Source of the DNA: Methanobacterium_B sp963703015
GTDB lineage: Archaea; Methanobacteriota; Methanobacteria; Methanobacteriales; Methanobacteriaceae
DNA length: 64,000 nt
NCBI GenBank assembly: GCA_963703015.1
Contig: OY969779.1
Coordinates: 682,001-746,000 of the forward strand
Direction of reading: 5' to 3'
This document shows positions 46,638 through 56,500 of this stretch, piece by piece. Made by a program: the position numbers and the translations under genes. How positions within the stretch are numbered: position 1 is the first letter of the stretch; each line of letters starts with the position of its first letter. Under the pieces are notes generated by a model. That model was not told the origin of the DNA. It searched no databases and saw only the letters and a program-made list of their open reading frames with translations.

Positions 46638-47825
46638 ATGAAGTTAATAGAGACAGACGTTCTTGTTATTGGAGCAGGTCCAGCAGGATCATCCACTGCT
46701 AAATACGCTGCACAAAACGGTGCAAAAGTTATACTTATGGATAAAAAATCCGAAATTGGAGCACCAAAACGATGTGCAGAAGGAGTTTCCAAGGAAGGAT
46801 TGAAAAAACTTGGAATAGAACCAAGCAGCAGATGGGTTACCAAGGAACTAAGCGGAGTTAGGCTTGTCAGCCCAAACGGTACCGATGTATGGTTAAACGA
46901 TGACCAGGTCAAACTTCCAGAAGCCGGTTACATATTGGAGAGAAAGGTCTTTGACAAGTTCATGGCAATGGACGCTGCAAGGGCCGGTGCAACCATCATG
47001 ATCAAAACCCTCGCAAGGGGCATGAGAAAGGACAACAACGGCTACATAGTTAGCTGTGAAAATATGGGTGAAGACTTCGAGATCAAAGCCAAGATCGTTG
47101 TTGGAGCAGATGGTCCTGAATCCCGTGTTGGAAGATGGGGAGGACTTAAAACTGTTATTAAACCTAAAAACATGGAATCCGGAATTCAGTTTGAAATGGC
47201 AGGAGTTGAAATGGAAGACCCTGACTGCATCGAATTCTACTTCGGAAGTGTTGCACCTGGAGGATACGCATGGATATTCCCTAAGGGCGACGACATAGCT
47301 AACGTGGGACTTGGAATTGTTAACACAGTAACAGATAAATCCGCCTACCAGCACCTCCTGGAATTTGTTGAAAAATGTCCAGCAACCCAAAATGCACAGG
47401 CAGTAGAACTCAACATAGGAGGAGATCCTGTTGGAGGAATGGTCAAGGAACTGGTTGAAGACAACGTCATGATAGTTGGAGATGCAGCAGGACATGTCAA
47501 CCCACTCACAGGTGGAGGAATCATCACAGCACTTGAAGCAGGTAAGTACGCCGGTGAAGTAGCAGCAGAAGCTATTAAAGAGGGAGACTGTTCCAAGAAA
47601 AGGTTGAAAGAATACGAAAAAATATGTAAAACAGAAATTGGAGATTCCTTCAACAAGTACTTCAAAACCAAGGAGTACATGTTAAGCCTTTCAGATGAGG
47701 AACTTGATTCAATTGCTGAAGCATTCCAAGACTACGAATTTGAGAAAATAAGCACATCAGAACTCGTGAAGCTCCTCATAAAAGTTTCACCTAAGGCTCT
47801 GCTTAAACTGGGAAAACTATTCTAA
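46638..47825 (+). CDS. Digeranylgeranylglycerophospholipid reductase
   Basis: A 395-residue FAD protein. The N-terminal nucleotide-binding motif is VIGAGPAGSSTAKYAA, then CAEGVSKEGLKKLGIEPS, and a C-terminal GDAAGHVNPLTGGGIITALE that matches the second FAD motif. This is the geranylgeranyl reductase family that saturates the isoprenoid chains of archaeal lipids. GGAGATG precedes the ATG. The preceding ferredoxin likely supplies electrons. Confidence 0.93.
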   Translation: MKLIETDVLVIGAGPAGSSTAKYAAQNGAKVILMDKKSEIGAPKRCAEGVSKEGLKKLGIEPSSRWVTKELSGVRLVSPNGTDVWLNDDQVKLPEAGYILERKVFDKFMAMDAARAGATIMIKTLARGMRKDNNGYIVSCENMGEDFEIKAKIVVGADGPESRVGRWGGLKTVIKPKNMESGIQFEMAGVEMEDPDCIEFYFGSVAPGGYAWIFPKGDDIANVGLGIVNTVTDKSAYQHLLEFVEKCPATQNAQAVELNIGGDPVGGMVKELVEDNVMIVGDAAGHVNPLTGGGIITALEAGKYAGEVAAEAIKEGDCSKKRLKEYEKICKTEIGDSFNKYFKTKEYMLSLSDEELDSIAEAFQDYEFEKISTSELVKLLIKVSPKALLKLGKLF

Positions 47826-47980
47826 ATAAATTTCCCTTTCTTATTTTAACTAAAAATTACTTTTTTTTGAGATTTTGCCTTTTATAATCACATCTAGGCT
47901 ATTTTAAACTATATAATCATATTTTAAATGTACCAATCTAAACTGTTTGATGTCTATCTAAAAAAAATGTGGTTCAAGTT

Positions 47981-48796
47981 TTAGACGGGTATTGAATGGA
48001 AAAATAGTATGTAGAATATGCACACCAGAAAGAAGATCATGGCAATTTGGTGGTACAAAAAATCTGCAATATCGAACATTTTATCCTTCTGCGTAAACAG
48101 GGACAGGTACAATGGTAAGGTTGCAAAGGACGCTGGTAAAACTGCCACAGCAAACTGTATAAGATTCATATCCCCATTAATAAATGCATACAAGAGTATA
48201 ATTCCGGTTATTGCTGTTAATACACTGGCCATTTTCTGTTTGGATTTGTACATGATGTAGGTGCCCATGCTTCCAACGTACATAAATAGATAAACACTCC
48301 AAGGTACTATTGCAATACTTCCCAGTAGAACTGCACAGGAAGCCATTCTAAGCACTGAATTGGTTGCTGTGCTGAAAAATGGTGCAAGTACCGTGTCCTT
48401 AAGCCTGATTGGAGGAACAGTGTACAACACCTGATTTAATAACATCAACAGAACTATCACTGTGAAAGCCAGGGGCAGTGTTAAAATTGAAACCACAACC
48501 ACCGCTCCAATGATCACCGAGCAAAATGCAATTATCCATTTCTTCTCAACATGTTCCTGTATGAAGGGTCTGGACTGTTTCATGGAGTCCTTCATATCTT
48601 CTTCCATATCAGTTAGATCGTTAAGGCTGTAGAGAGCTCCCCAAAGAGCAGATACAAGAATTAGGCCTTCAAGAATTTCAAAGGGATTGCTTATAAATGC
48701 ATCCGCAAAGTAGGCATATGTTAAAACCAGAAGGTACATGTTCACATTTTTTGCGGCCCAACTAATTCTTGTGGACTTTATAAGAGTTTTAATCAT
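47981..48796 (-). CDS. UbiA family prenyltransferase (third copy)
   Basis: A 271-residue protein with seven to eight hydrophobic segments. The first Asp-rich motif is NDLTDMEEDMKDSMKQSRPF, close to that of decaprenyl-phosphate phosphoribosyltransferase-like UbiA enzymes. The second motif is less clear by eye. It is only distantly related to the two UbiA genes at 13-15 kb. The substrate is unknown; its position next to lipid biosynthesis genes suggests a lipid role. Confidence 0.75.
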   Translation of the reverse strand: MIKTLIKSTRISWAAKNVNMYLLVLTYAYFADAFISNPFEILEGLILVSALWGALYSLNDLTDMEEDMKDSMKQSRPFIQEHVEKKWIIAFCSVIIGAVVVVSILTLPLAFTVIVLLMLLNQVLYTVPPIRLKDTVLAPFFSTATNSVLRMASCAVLLGSIAIVPWSVYLFMYVGSMGTYIMYKSKQKMASVLTAITGIILLYAFINGDMNLIQFAVAVLPASFATLPLYLSLFTQKDKMFDIADFLYHQIAMIFFLVCIFYILFFHSIPV

Positions 48797-49026
48797 GGTA
48801 TCGGGAATAATTAATTTTTTTTTACTGACAAATCCATGCCATGAATGAAATTTAACACAGAATCATTGGATTCCTTTAAAAATGTGGTATCAAATTCTAC
48901 CCATCTGTTTATTTATAAATTTTTGAGGGGCAAATTTTTGTTTTAAGGATATAACTTTATGAATATAATTAACATTAATAATTTTTTATAAAATTTGTGG
49001 ATTGACTGAGATGATCTACAATATAA

Positions 49027-49776
49027 TTAGGACTCATATTCTATGGCCTGGCACACCAACCTGGGTTTGTTACCAAGTTCATCTATGTGGGCTTCGATAA
49101 TTTTTTGGTCTGCATCAACATGGCTTTTGACTATTTCAATAGTTTCTTTGCGGCTGTACCTTATCTCCACAACTTCAAAAAACAGCCTTAACACGCCTAA
49201 AATGAACCTGGACAAAATTCCAAAGTCCGTAAAAAGATCCTTTTTCTCATTGTTTAGCTTCACACTCCAGGCTGTTTGAATGATTATGTTAATTTCCTTG
49301 TACTTCTTCCTGTTTAGAAGGTATTCCTTCATGCACAGTAAGTAAAATTTAAGCGAACCAATTCCCTTGGTTTTTGTCCATAAACTGTACCCCACCATTT
49401 CAGTGTTCATTAGATGTGCATCATGAAATTTGTCAGCGATAACCATGGCATCAAAACTTGCTAGATCATGGTAGATTTCTGATTTGGATCTAGCCTTTAA
49501 ACCCAACTTCAGATCATGGTATATCTGGTCCATGAGTTTGGATGCATCTGCATTGGGATCCATGAGTCCAAGTTCGAGATCGTAACAGTTTAAATCGAGT
49601 TCTTCAATTGCTGCGTAGATGTTTGAAGATTTTCCTGTTCCAGGTGCACCCACCACATGAATTATTCTTCCATGTCGGGTTTTAAGTGTTTTCAGTTGTT
49701 TGAGAAGATCTCTGTAGGATCGTGTTTCAATGAATGTTTGGTTGTCTGATCCCATGTTCACCTTGAAATTTTCCAT
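49027..49776 (-). CDS. P-loop ATPase, uncharacterised
   Basis: A 249-residue protein with a clear Walker A motif HVVGAPGTGKSSNIYAAIE near residue 40 and a later acidic strand. No sensor motifs of classical AAA proteins are obvious. The C-terminal RYSRKETIEIVKSHVDADQK is helical. It may belong to a family of archaeal ATPases of unknown function. It is divergent from the rubredoxin fusion gene. Start ATG 49776 without a clear site. Confidence 0.7.
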   Translation of the reverse strand: MENFKVNMGSDNQTFIETRSYRDLLKQLKTLKTRHGRIIHVVGAPGTGKSSNIYAAIEELDLNCYDLELGLMDPNADASKLMDQIYHDLKLGLKARSKSEIYHDLASFDAMVIADKFHDAHLMNTEMVGYSLWTKTKGIGSLKFYLLCMKEYLLNRKKYKEINIIIQTAWSVKLNNEKKDLFTDFGILSRFILGVLRLFFEVVEIRYSRKETIEIVKSHVDADQKIIEAHIDELGNKPRLVCQAIEYES

Positions 49777-49936
49777 GTCTGATCTATAGTACTTCGTACC
49801 ATAAAATTAAATCTAATTTTTCCAGTTTTTATCAGCAGAAAAACCCCTTCTAAACCCATAATACAAGATTTTATTTAGTTTAGAATTCATAATTAGGTAT
49901 GGATATATTCAATTTATATGGTTAAAAGGTGTTTAA

Positions 49937-51694
49937 ATGGGCAAATATCGATGCACAGTCTGTAATTATATTTATGATGAAGATGTTGAATCTGATAAAT
50001 TTGAAGAACTGCCTGATGACTGGAGATGTCCAGTCTGTAACTCCCCTAAATCTGTTTTTGTACCGTTACAAGAAGAGTCTGCTGAACATTTAAAGGGTGA
50101 TAAAAGTGTTTCAGATATTCTAGTAGGTCAGATGGCAGAATTAGGTCTTAAACATGTTTTTGGAATTCCTGGCACATCCATACTTGGTGTGGTGGATGCT
50201 ATAAAAAACAATCCAAAACTCGAGTTCATACAGGTTAGACACGAACAAACAGCAGCATTTATGGCTTCAGCCTATGGAAAACTCACAGGAAACGTTGCTG
50301 CATGTTTAACTGTTGCAGGTCCAGGAGCAACCAACCTTGCAACAGGACTCTACGATGCCAAACTAGATCATTCCCCAGTGGTTGCACTCACAGGTATGGT
50401 GAAAAGACAGTTAATTGGTCCGGGATCCTTCCAGGAAATAGATCAGTACTCATTTTTTGAACCCTTAACTGTTTTTAATAAGATTCTGATGTCCAGGGAT
50501 CAGACAACCACGCTAGCAACCCTGGCAATTAAACATTCTTTGATTGAAAGGGGAGTTTCACACATTGGAATTCCCAACGATGTCCAGAAGTTGGACCACC
50601 AAACCAAACTAGTTCCATTTAAGGGAAATTTTCCCACAAGGGCAACCAAACCCACGGAATATCTCATTGAAAGGGCAGCCAAGATCATAGATAAATCTGA
50701 AAGACCAGTTATTATTGCAGGATTTGGTTCAATAGAACAGGGCGAAGCCCTTTTAAAATTTGCAGAGAAAATTAAGGCACCCATCACAACCACCTTCAGG
50801 GCCAAGGGAGTGGTGGACGAGTACGAAGATCTCTACGTTGGAAGCCATGGAGGTATTGGATCAACAGCATCAACCAAACTCGTGGACGATGCAGATCTGC
50901 TCATAGTGATTGGATCATCATTTTCAGACATGACCCAAATACCAGAGAAAAAAACTGTTCAGATAGATATTGATCCCCTGATGATAGCCCGCAGATTTCC
51001 AGTTGAGGTTGGTTTAATTGGAAACTGTTCAGAAATTCTACCAGTGCTCCACGACCTTGTGAAAGATGCAGAAAGAAAGAAATACATGGAAAAAGTGGCA
51101 AAACTCAAAAATGAATGGATAGAACTTCTTAAACAGGAATTTGAGTCCAATAAAACTCCACTTAGGGCACCTTACATATTGGGTGTGTTGAATGAAATGA
51201 TCGACCCCGAAGCAATAATTACCCTCGATGTTGGTGAGCACTGCTGGTGGTTTGGAAGAAATTTCTGGATGAAAAAGACCCAAAAAATGATAATGTCTGG
51301 AAATCTGGCTTCAATGGGCTTTGGTTTACCAGCTGCCCTCACATCCCAACTCCTGTACCCTGATAAACAGGTTGTGTGTATAACAGGTGATGGTGGTTTT
51401 TCAATGGTAATGGCAGACTTTTTAACGGCAGTTAAATATCAGCTTCCAATCAAGGTCTTCATATTCAACAACAAACAGCTGGGAATGATCATGCAGGAAC
51501 AGAAGATGGAAGGCTATGAAAATTGGCAGACAGAACTCCAGGATCTAAACTACGCAGCCTATGCACAGTGCTGTGGAGGTGTTGGTATCAAGGTTGAAAA
51601 CCCCGAAGATCTTCCAGCTGCAGTTGAAAAAGCTTTAAAATCTGAAAAACCCGTGATTGTGGATATTACTACAGATCCTAAACGGTTCGTATAG
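49937..51694 (+). CDS. Rubredoxin domain fused to thiamine-diphosphate enzyme
   Basis: A 585-residue protein. Residues 1-45 are a rubredoxin: CTVC (Cys 6, 9) and CPVC (Cys 31, 34), which bind one iron. Residues about 55-585 are a thiamine-diphosphate enzyme of the acetolactate synthase/pyruvate oxidase type. It has RHEQTAAFMASAYGKLTG with the catalytic Glu, GPGATNLATGL and the cofactor motif GDGGFSMVMADFLTAVKYQ ending in FNN. AAAGGTG precedes the ATG. A DUF2769-glutamate-synthase-like gene follows after 64 bases. The fusion suggests electron transfer from a 2-keto-acid reaction; the substrate is unknown. Confidence 0.88.
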   Translation: MGKYRCTVCNYIYDEDVESDKFEELPDDWRCPVCNSPKSVFVPLQEESAEHLKGDKSVSDILVGQMAELGLKHVFGIPGTSILGVVDAIKNNPKLEFIQVRHEQTAAFMASAYGKLTGNVAACLTVAGPGATNLATGLYDAKLDHSPVVALTGMVKRQLIGPGSFQEIDQYSFFEPLTVFNKILMSRDQTTTLATLAIKHSLIERGVSHIGIPNDVQKLDHQTKLVPFKGNFPTRATKPTEYLIERAAKIIDKSERPVIIAGFGSIEQGEALLKFAEKIKAPITTTFRAKGVVDEYEDLYVGSHGGIGSTASTKLVDDADLLIVIGSSFSDMTQIPEKKTVQIDIDPLMIARRFPVEVGLIGNCSEILPVLHDLVKDAERKKYMEKVAKLKNEWIELLKQEFESNKTPLRAPYILGVLNEMIDPEAIITLDVGEHCWWFGRNFWMKKTQKMIMSGNLASMGFGLPAALTSQLLYPDKQVVCITGDGGFSMVMADFLTAVKYQLPIKVFIFNNKQLGMIMQEQKMEGYENWQTELQDLNYAAYAQCCGGVGIKVENPEDLPAAVEKALKSEKPVIVDITTDPKRFV

Positions 51695-51758
51695 AATAAA
51701 TCAATGCTTTTATTCCTTTGAAACCTTACTCTAATAATTTATCTGGAGATAGTAGAAA

Positions 51759-53261
51759 ATGGTTCAAGACTCGGAATCTAAATTAACGAAAATAAAAAAT
51801 TCACCTGAAAATCGTGCTAAGTGCCACTGCAAGCTATGTCCAAGCTACCCCTACAAATGTGGTGGTGAAGTTCTCTACTGTGGAAAGGGACCAAGTAAAT
51901 GTGATGTTGACATCGAGGTTTGCATCTGCGATACCTGTCCCATTTACTTCGAATATGATCTCAAGGGTATTTACTTCTGTGACAAGGACATGGTCGGTGA
52001 AAACAAGGTTTTCATGAGAAAAAAACGTTCAGATGAAGATGATGATCACTACCAAACTATTGTGGATATAAAGGATGAAAGTACCGTTGGTGAGAGTGTG
52101 ATTGGATCCATGGGATCCCTTAAAAAACTCCCATTTTCATTGGACGATCTCTACTTCGTACCAGCCCAAGTCATGAAGCTACCCCTCAATGCAACAGACC
52201 CTGTTAAAACCAGTATCGTACTGGGAAAGGATGCTAAAAAACCTTTAGAACGGTCAAGTCCCATCATGATATCTGGACTGAGTTTTGGTGCTGTTTCAAA
52301 GAGTGCTAAATCTGTGATTTCAAAAACTGCTTCGAACTTGAATATTGGTTTTAATTCAGGGGAGGGTGGTGTTCTTGATGAGGAATTAGAAAGTTCCAAG
52401 ACCATGGTTGTTCAGTACTCCACTGGAAGGTTTGGTGTTGAAGATGAAATTTTAAAAAATGCTGCTGCAATAGAGATCAGATTTGGACAAGGAGCCTATC
52501 CAGGTAAGGGAAGTTACCTGCCTGCAGAGAAGATGACTGAAGAAGTTTCAAGAAAGAGAAACTTGAAAAATGGTGAACCAGCCTACTCACCAGCCCACCA
52601 TCCAGACATACTCACACCTAGGGATCTAAAAAAGAAGGTACTGAAACTCAGGAGAATGAGTTCAGGAGCACCCATCGGTGCTAAAATTGGTTGTGGAAAT
52701 GTTGAAGATGATGTGAAGGTGCTGGTGGAAGGAGGGGTGGACTTCATAGCACTTGATGGTTTTGGTGGAGGTACCGGTGCAACAGATAAATATGTACGGG
52801 AAAATGTTGGTATACCAATTTTCTCTGCATTACCACGAGCAAAGCAAACCATAGAAAAGTTAAAACCTAAGAGAAGGGTTTCACTCATTGGTAGTGGTGG
52901 GCTTCGAAGTTCTGCTGACTTTGCTAAATGTCTTGCCCTTGGTGCCGATGCAGTTTATATTGGTACAGCAGCCCTAATAGCAATTAACTGTGAACAGTAC
53001 AGGTTGTGCTACACAGGTAACTGTCCAACAGGCGTTGCAACCCAAAACCCCAAACTCGAAAAACAGGTGGATCATGGCGAAGGTGTTAAAAAACTAAGCA
53101 ACTTCATAGAACTATCCTCCAAGGAAATAGCCAACTTAACCAGAATAACAGGAAAAAATGATGTTTCAAAACTGGATAAATCAGATTTAGTATCTGTAAA
53201 CAGGGACCTTGCAGTTATAACTGGAGTTAAATGGATAAACGGAGAACTACAAGGCAAATGA
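51759..53261 (+). CDS. DUF2769 module fused to FMN-binding glutamate-synthase-like protein
   Basis: A 500-residue protein. Residues about 17-75 form a DUF2769 Cys-rich module (KCHCKLCPSYPYKCG, YCGKGPSKC, CICDTCPIYF, YFCDKD). The rest is the glutamate synthase FMN-binding domain: GLSFGAVSKSAKSVISKTA, LDGFGGGTGAT, RVSLIGSGGLRSSADFAKC and CEQYRLCYTGNCPTGVATQ, the last holding Cys for a 3Fe-4S cluster. It lacks the glutaminase domain. GGAGATAG precedes the ATG. It probably works with the rubredoxin-thiamine-diphosphate enzyme upstream. Confidence 0.88.
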   Translation: MVQDSESKLTKIKNSPENRAKCHCKLCPSYPYKCGGEVLYCGKGPSKCDVDIEVCICDTCPIYFEYDLKGIYFCDKDMVGENKVFMRKKRSDEDDDHYQTIVDIKDESTVGESVIGSMGSLKKLPFSLDDLYFVPAQVMKLPLNATDPVKTSIVLGKDAKKPLERSSPIMISGLSFGAVSKSAKSVISKTASNLNIGFNSGEGGVLDEELESSKTMVVQYSTGRFGVEDEILKNAAAIEIRFGQGAYPGKGSYLPAEKMTEEVSRKRNLKNGEPAYSPAHHPDILTPRDLKKKVLKLRRMSSGAPIGAKIGCGNVEDDVKVLVEGGVDFIALDGFGGGTGATDKYVRENVGIPIFSALPRAKQTIEKLKPKRRVSLIGSGGLRSSADFAKCLALGADAVYIGTAALIAINCEQYRLCYTGNCPTGVATQNPKLEKQVDHGEGVKKLSNFIELSSKEIANLTRITGKNDVSKLDKSDLVSVNRDLAVITGVKWINGELQGK

Positions 53262-53273
53262 ACCAGTTAACAC

Positions 53274-53322
53274 ATCTTTTAATTTAAAATCTTTTTTCAT
53301 TTTTTGGTTCACATTCCGTTTC
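53274..53322 (+). terminator. T-rich terminator after the redox pair
   Basis: T runs (TTTTAATTTAAAATCTTTTTT, CATTTTTTGG) begin about 15 bases after the stop at 53261. The rest of the gap to 53523 has no gene. Confidence 0.45.
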
Positions 53323-53522
53323 TATTTACATTTCTATTTATTTTTCAGTTGATTTTCTGATGTTGAGTTTGGATCTTTTTACTTTTTCAGGATAATGATG
53401 GTTAATCCATTGGAATATTGGAACAGAAACCAATCAACAATAGAAAAACTTATTCCATATAAGACTAAGATAGTTTTTTTAAGAATAAATTGTAATTAGA
53501 TAAGATGTTGGGGTAGTTGGGA

Positions 53523-56500
53523 ATGGAAGAATCAGCAAATATTAACACAGAAGCAAAGATAGGGGCACTCAGAAAAAATTTGCTTGATTTAACCATGCGA
53601 AACAAGCTCTTAAACTTCAAACCCCTTGCCAAATCAATCAAAGTTGTGGATGAAATTCCAACAGAGATATACCAGCTCATGGTCTTGGAAGATAAGAAGA
53701 TGCAGTTCATTCCAAGGGCCAGAAAACCTGTTAAAAAAGATTTGGAAGGAATAGAAAAACCTGAAGATCTCGAGGAAGAAGAAGAGTTAAAACTCAAACC
53801 CATAGACATCACAGACAAGGAAGCATCCCTGCTCTGGAAGTTACCCCTTCCAAACAGCAAGGTTTCAAGCAAACACAGAAATCTGCTACTTCAAACCAAT
53901 CATGAAGCTGAAGAGCTTCAAAAAAGATTGTTCTACATCAATCAACAGGCCAGATCTGTGTTGGAAGAACAGGGATACAACATACTTTACTTGGCCCTTG
54001 GTTTTCTTGAGTGGACAGAAAACAACGACCCTGAAACCAAAAGAAAGGCACCTTTAATATTGATACCAGTTGAACTGGAACGTAAGAAGGTTAAGGGATC
54101 CTTCAAACTCAAATGGACTGGTGAAGACATCATTCCAAACATTTCTCTCCAGGAAAAACTGCTTGAACAGGGTGTTGAACTGCCAGGCTTTGAAATGCCA
54201 GAACATAAAGAGGGTATTTACCACTACTTTGAATCTGTTTCCGATGCAATAGAACCTAAAAAAGATTGGAACGTTGTTTACGAAATTTACCTCAACTTCT
54301 TCAGCTTCACCAAATTCGTGATGTTCAAGGACTTGGACCCTGCAAGCTGGGGAGGAGTTTCCATTGCTGAGAACAGCATAATAAAAACCTTGTTTGATGA
54401 TGTTGAATCCATTGACAAAACAGAGTTTAATGAGGAAGATGTTGACAAGAAACTGGATAGTAAGGATGTTTTCAACGTTGTTGATGCTGACTCTTCACAG
54501 ATAGCAGTTGTTGAAGAGGCTAAAAGTGGAATGAACCTGGTTGTTGAGGGACCTCCTGGCACTGGAAAATCTCAAACCATTGTAAACCTCATATCCGAAC
54601 TCATGGCCAACGGTAAATCCGTGCTGTTTGTAAGTGAAAAAATGGCAGCTTTAGAGGTTGTTAAAACACGTTTAGATAGTATTGGCCTGGGAGAGTTTTG
54701 TCTCGAGCTTCACAGCCACAAATCCAACAAGAAAAATGTTTTAAAAGAACTTGAAAGAACTCTCTACAGTCAATATGACCGTTTAAGACCTTTGGACGAG
54801 GAATTTGAGGAACTTGAAAGGTTGAAACTTGAACTCAACCAGTACAACGAAGTTCTACATACATCCATTGGAAAATCTGGTTTTTCACCATTCCAACTCT
54901 TCGGTATGAAGGAAGATGCTATTCAACACTTCAAGAAGGTTGAAAGAAATATTCCACGTGCACATATTGAGAATCCTGAATCTTACACCCAAAAGGATTG
55001 GAAAAATGCTGTTTCAACCCTTAAAAATGTTACCAAAGTCATAACTCCCCTTAAACCAATTTCTAAGAATGCCTGGTACAACACAGAACCTGGAACCATA
55101 CTGCCCACAGACAGTGAAGACATTGCTGAACTGCTTGAAAATGCTGTTTTAACACTCAACGATGTGGAAGCAGATCTTTACGAACTAATCGAATTAACAG
55201 GCATTAGAAAACCGTTAAATAAGAGTGAACTTGACAGTTCCATCAAAACAGCACTTTTAATTGCAGATCCACTCACAACCAATCCTGATGTAATTTTCAA
55301 CCCAGTCTGGGAAATTGGTCGAAGCGAAATCATACACATCATCGACATCATGGTGGAGTACGATACAAACAGGAAAGAATTGGAAAAAAGGTTCAACAAA
55401 GGAGTTTTAAATACCAATATCCAGAGCCTTCTAGACGATTACCAGGAAACTTCGTCTAAATTCCTAAAAAGTTTCAGAGGCAAATATAAGAAGTCCAAAG
55501 ATAAGATAGCCAAACTTTACAGGGACGCTGTTCCTGAAGAGGATGATGTGGTTATCCAGGATCTTAAAACCCTTAAATCTTGCCAAGAACTCCAGAAAAA
55601 ACTTGAAGATCTTAATTCTGAAGCTAAGGCCGTGTTTGGAGATGATTGGAATGGTACAGAAACTGATCTCAAAAAAATTAAGGAACTTGCTGAGTGGGTT
55701 TTAACAGTTCAAAAACTGTTGAAAACAGGGAAGATAACAGAAAGGACCTTTGATATTATTGTGGATGGACCTGACACTGCAACCATCAATGGAACCATCC
55801 AAAAACTTAACAAAGACTATAACAGCTTTTTAAAGGTTTACAAGGCCATAAAAGGTTACATCAAAATTGATGAAGAACTTGTTTTCGGTGCTAAAATGAG
55901 GTTTGTGAGGTTTCACGAACTGGAAAGTCGGATTGAAAACTTCCTCAAGGGCATGCCCCTACTCCAGAAATGGTCACAGTTAACAGCCATTTTAAATGAA
56001 ACTCCAAGCCCAATTGCCAAGCCTATTGTCGAGCTTATAAAGGCAGATAAAATTAATATTGATGATATTATTCCATGTTTAAAGGCTAACTTTGCAGACG
56101 ATCTTCTAAGAAATGCATTTCTTGAAAATCACATACTTTCAAGCTTTATTGGTGAAATTCATGAGAGAAAAATCGGCAGGTTCATTGATCTAGACAGGCA
56201 GATTATTTCACTCAACAGGAAAAGAATTTCAAACAGAATAGCCTACAACAGACCCCACATTAACACTGCAGTTTCTAGAACTTCCGAGCTTGGAATTTTA
56301 CTCAGTGAATTTAACAGAAAAAGGGGCCACATGCCCATACGAAAACTGTTATCCAATGCAGGTAACCTGGTTAAAAAGATTAAACCATGTTTCATGATGA
56401 GTCCACTTTCTGTTGCCCAGTTCATAGATCCTAAAAATTCTGTGGATCTGAGGTTCGATGTGGTTATCTTCGATGAAGCCAGTCAGGTCAAACCCGAAGA

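Noticed and set aside
46893..47495. 200-codon minus-strand ORF inside the geranylgeranyl reductase gene.
   Set aside because: It is a shadow of a well-supported gene; its translation has no recognisable domain.
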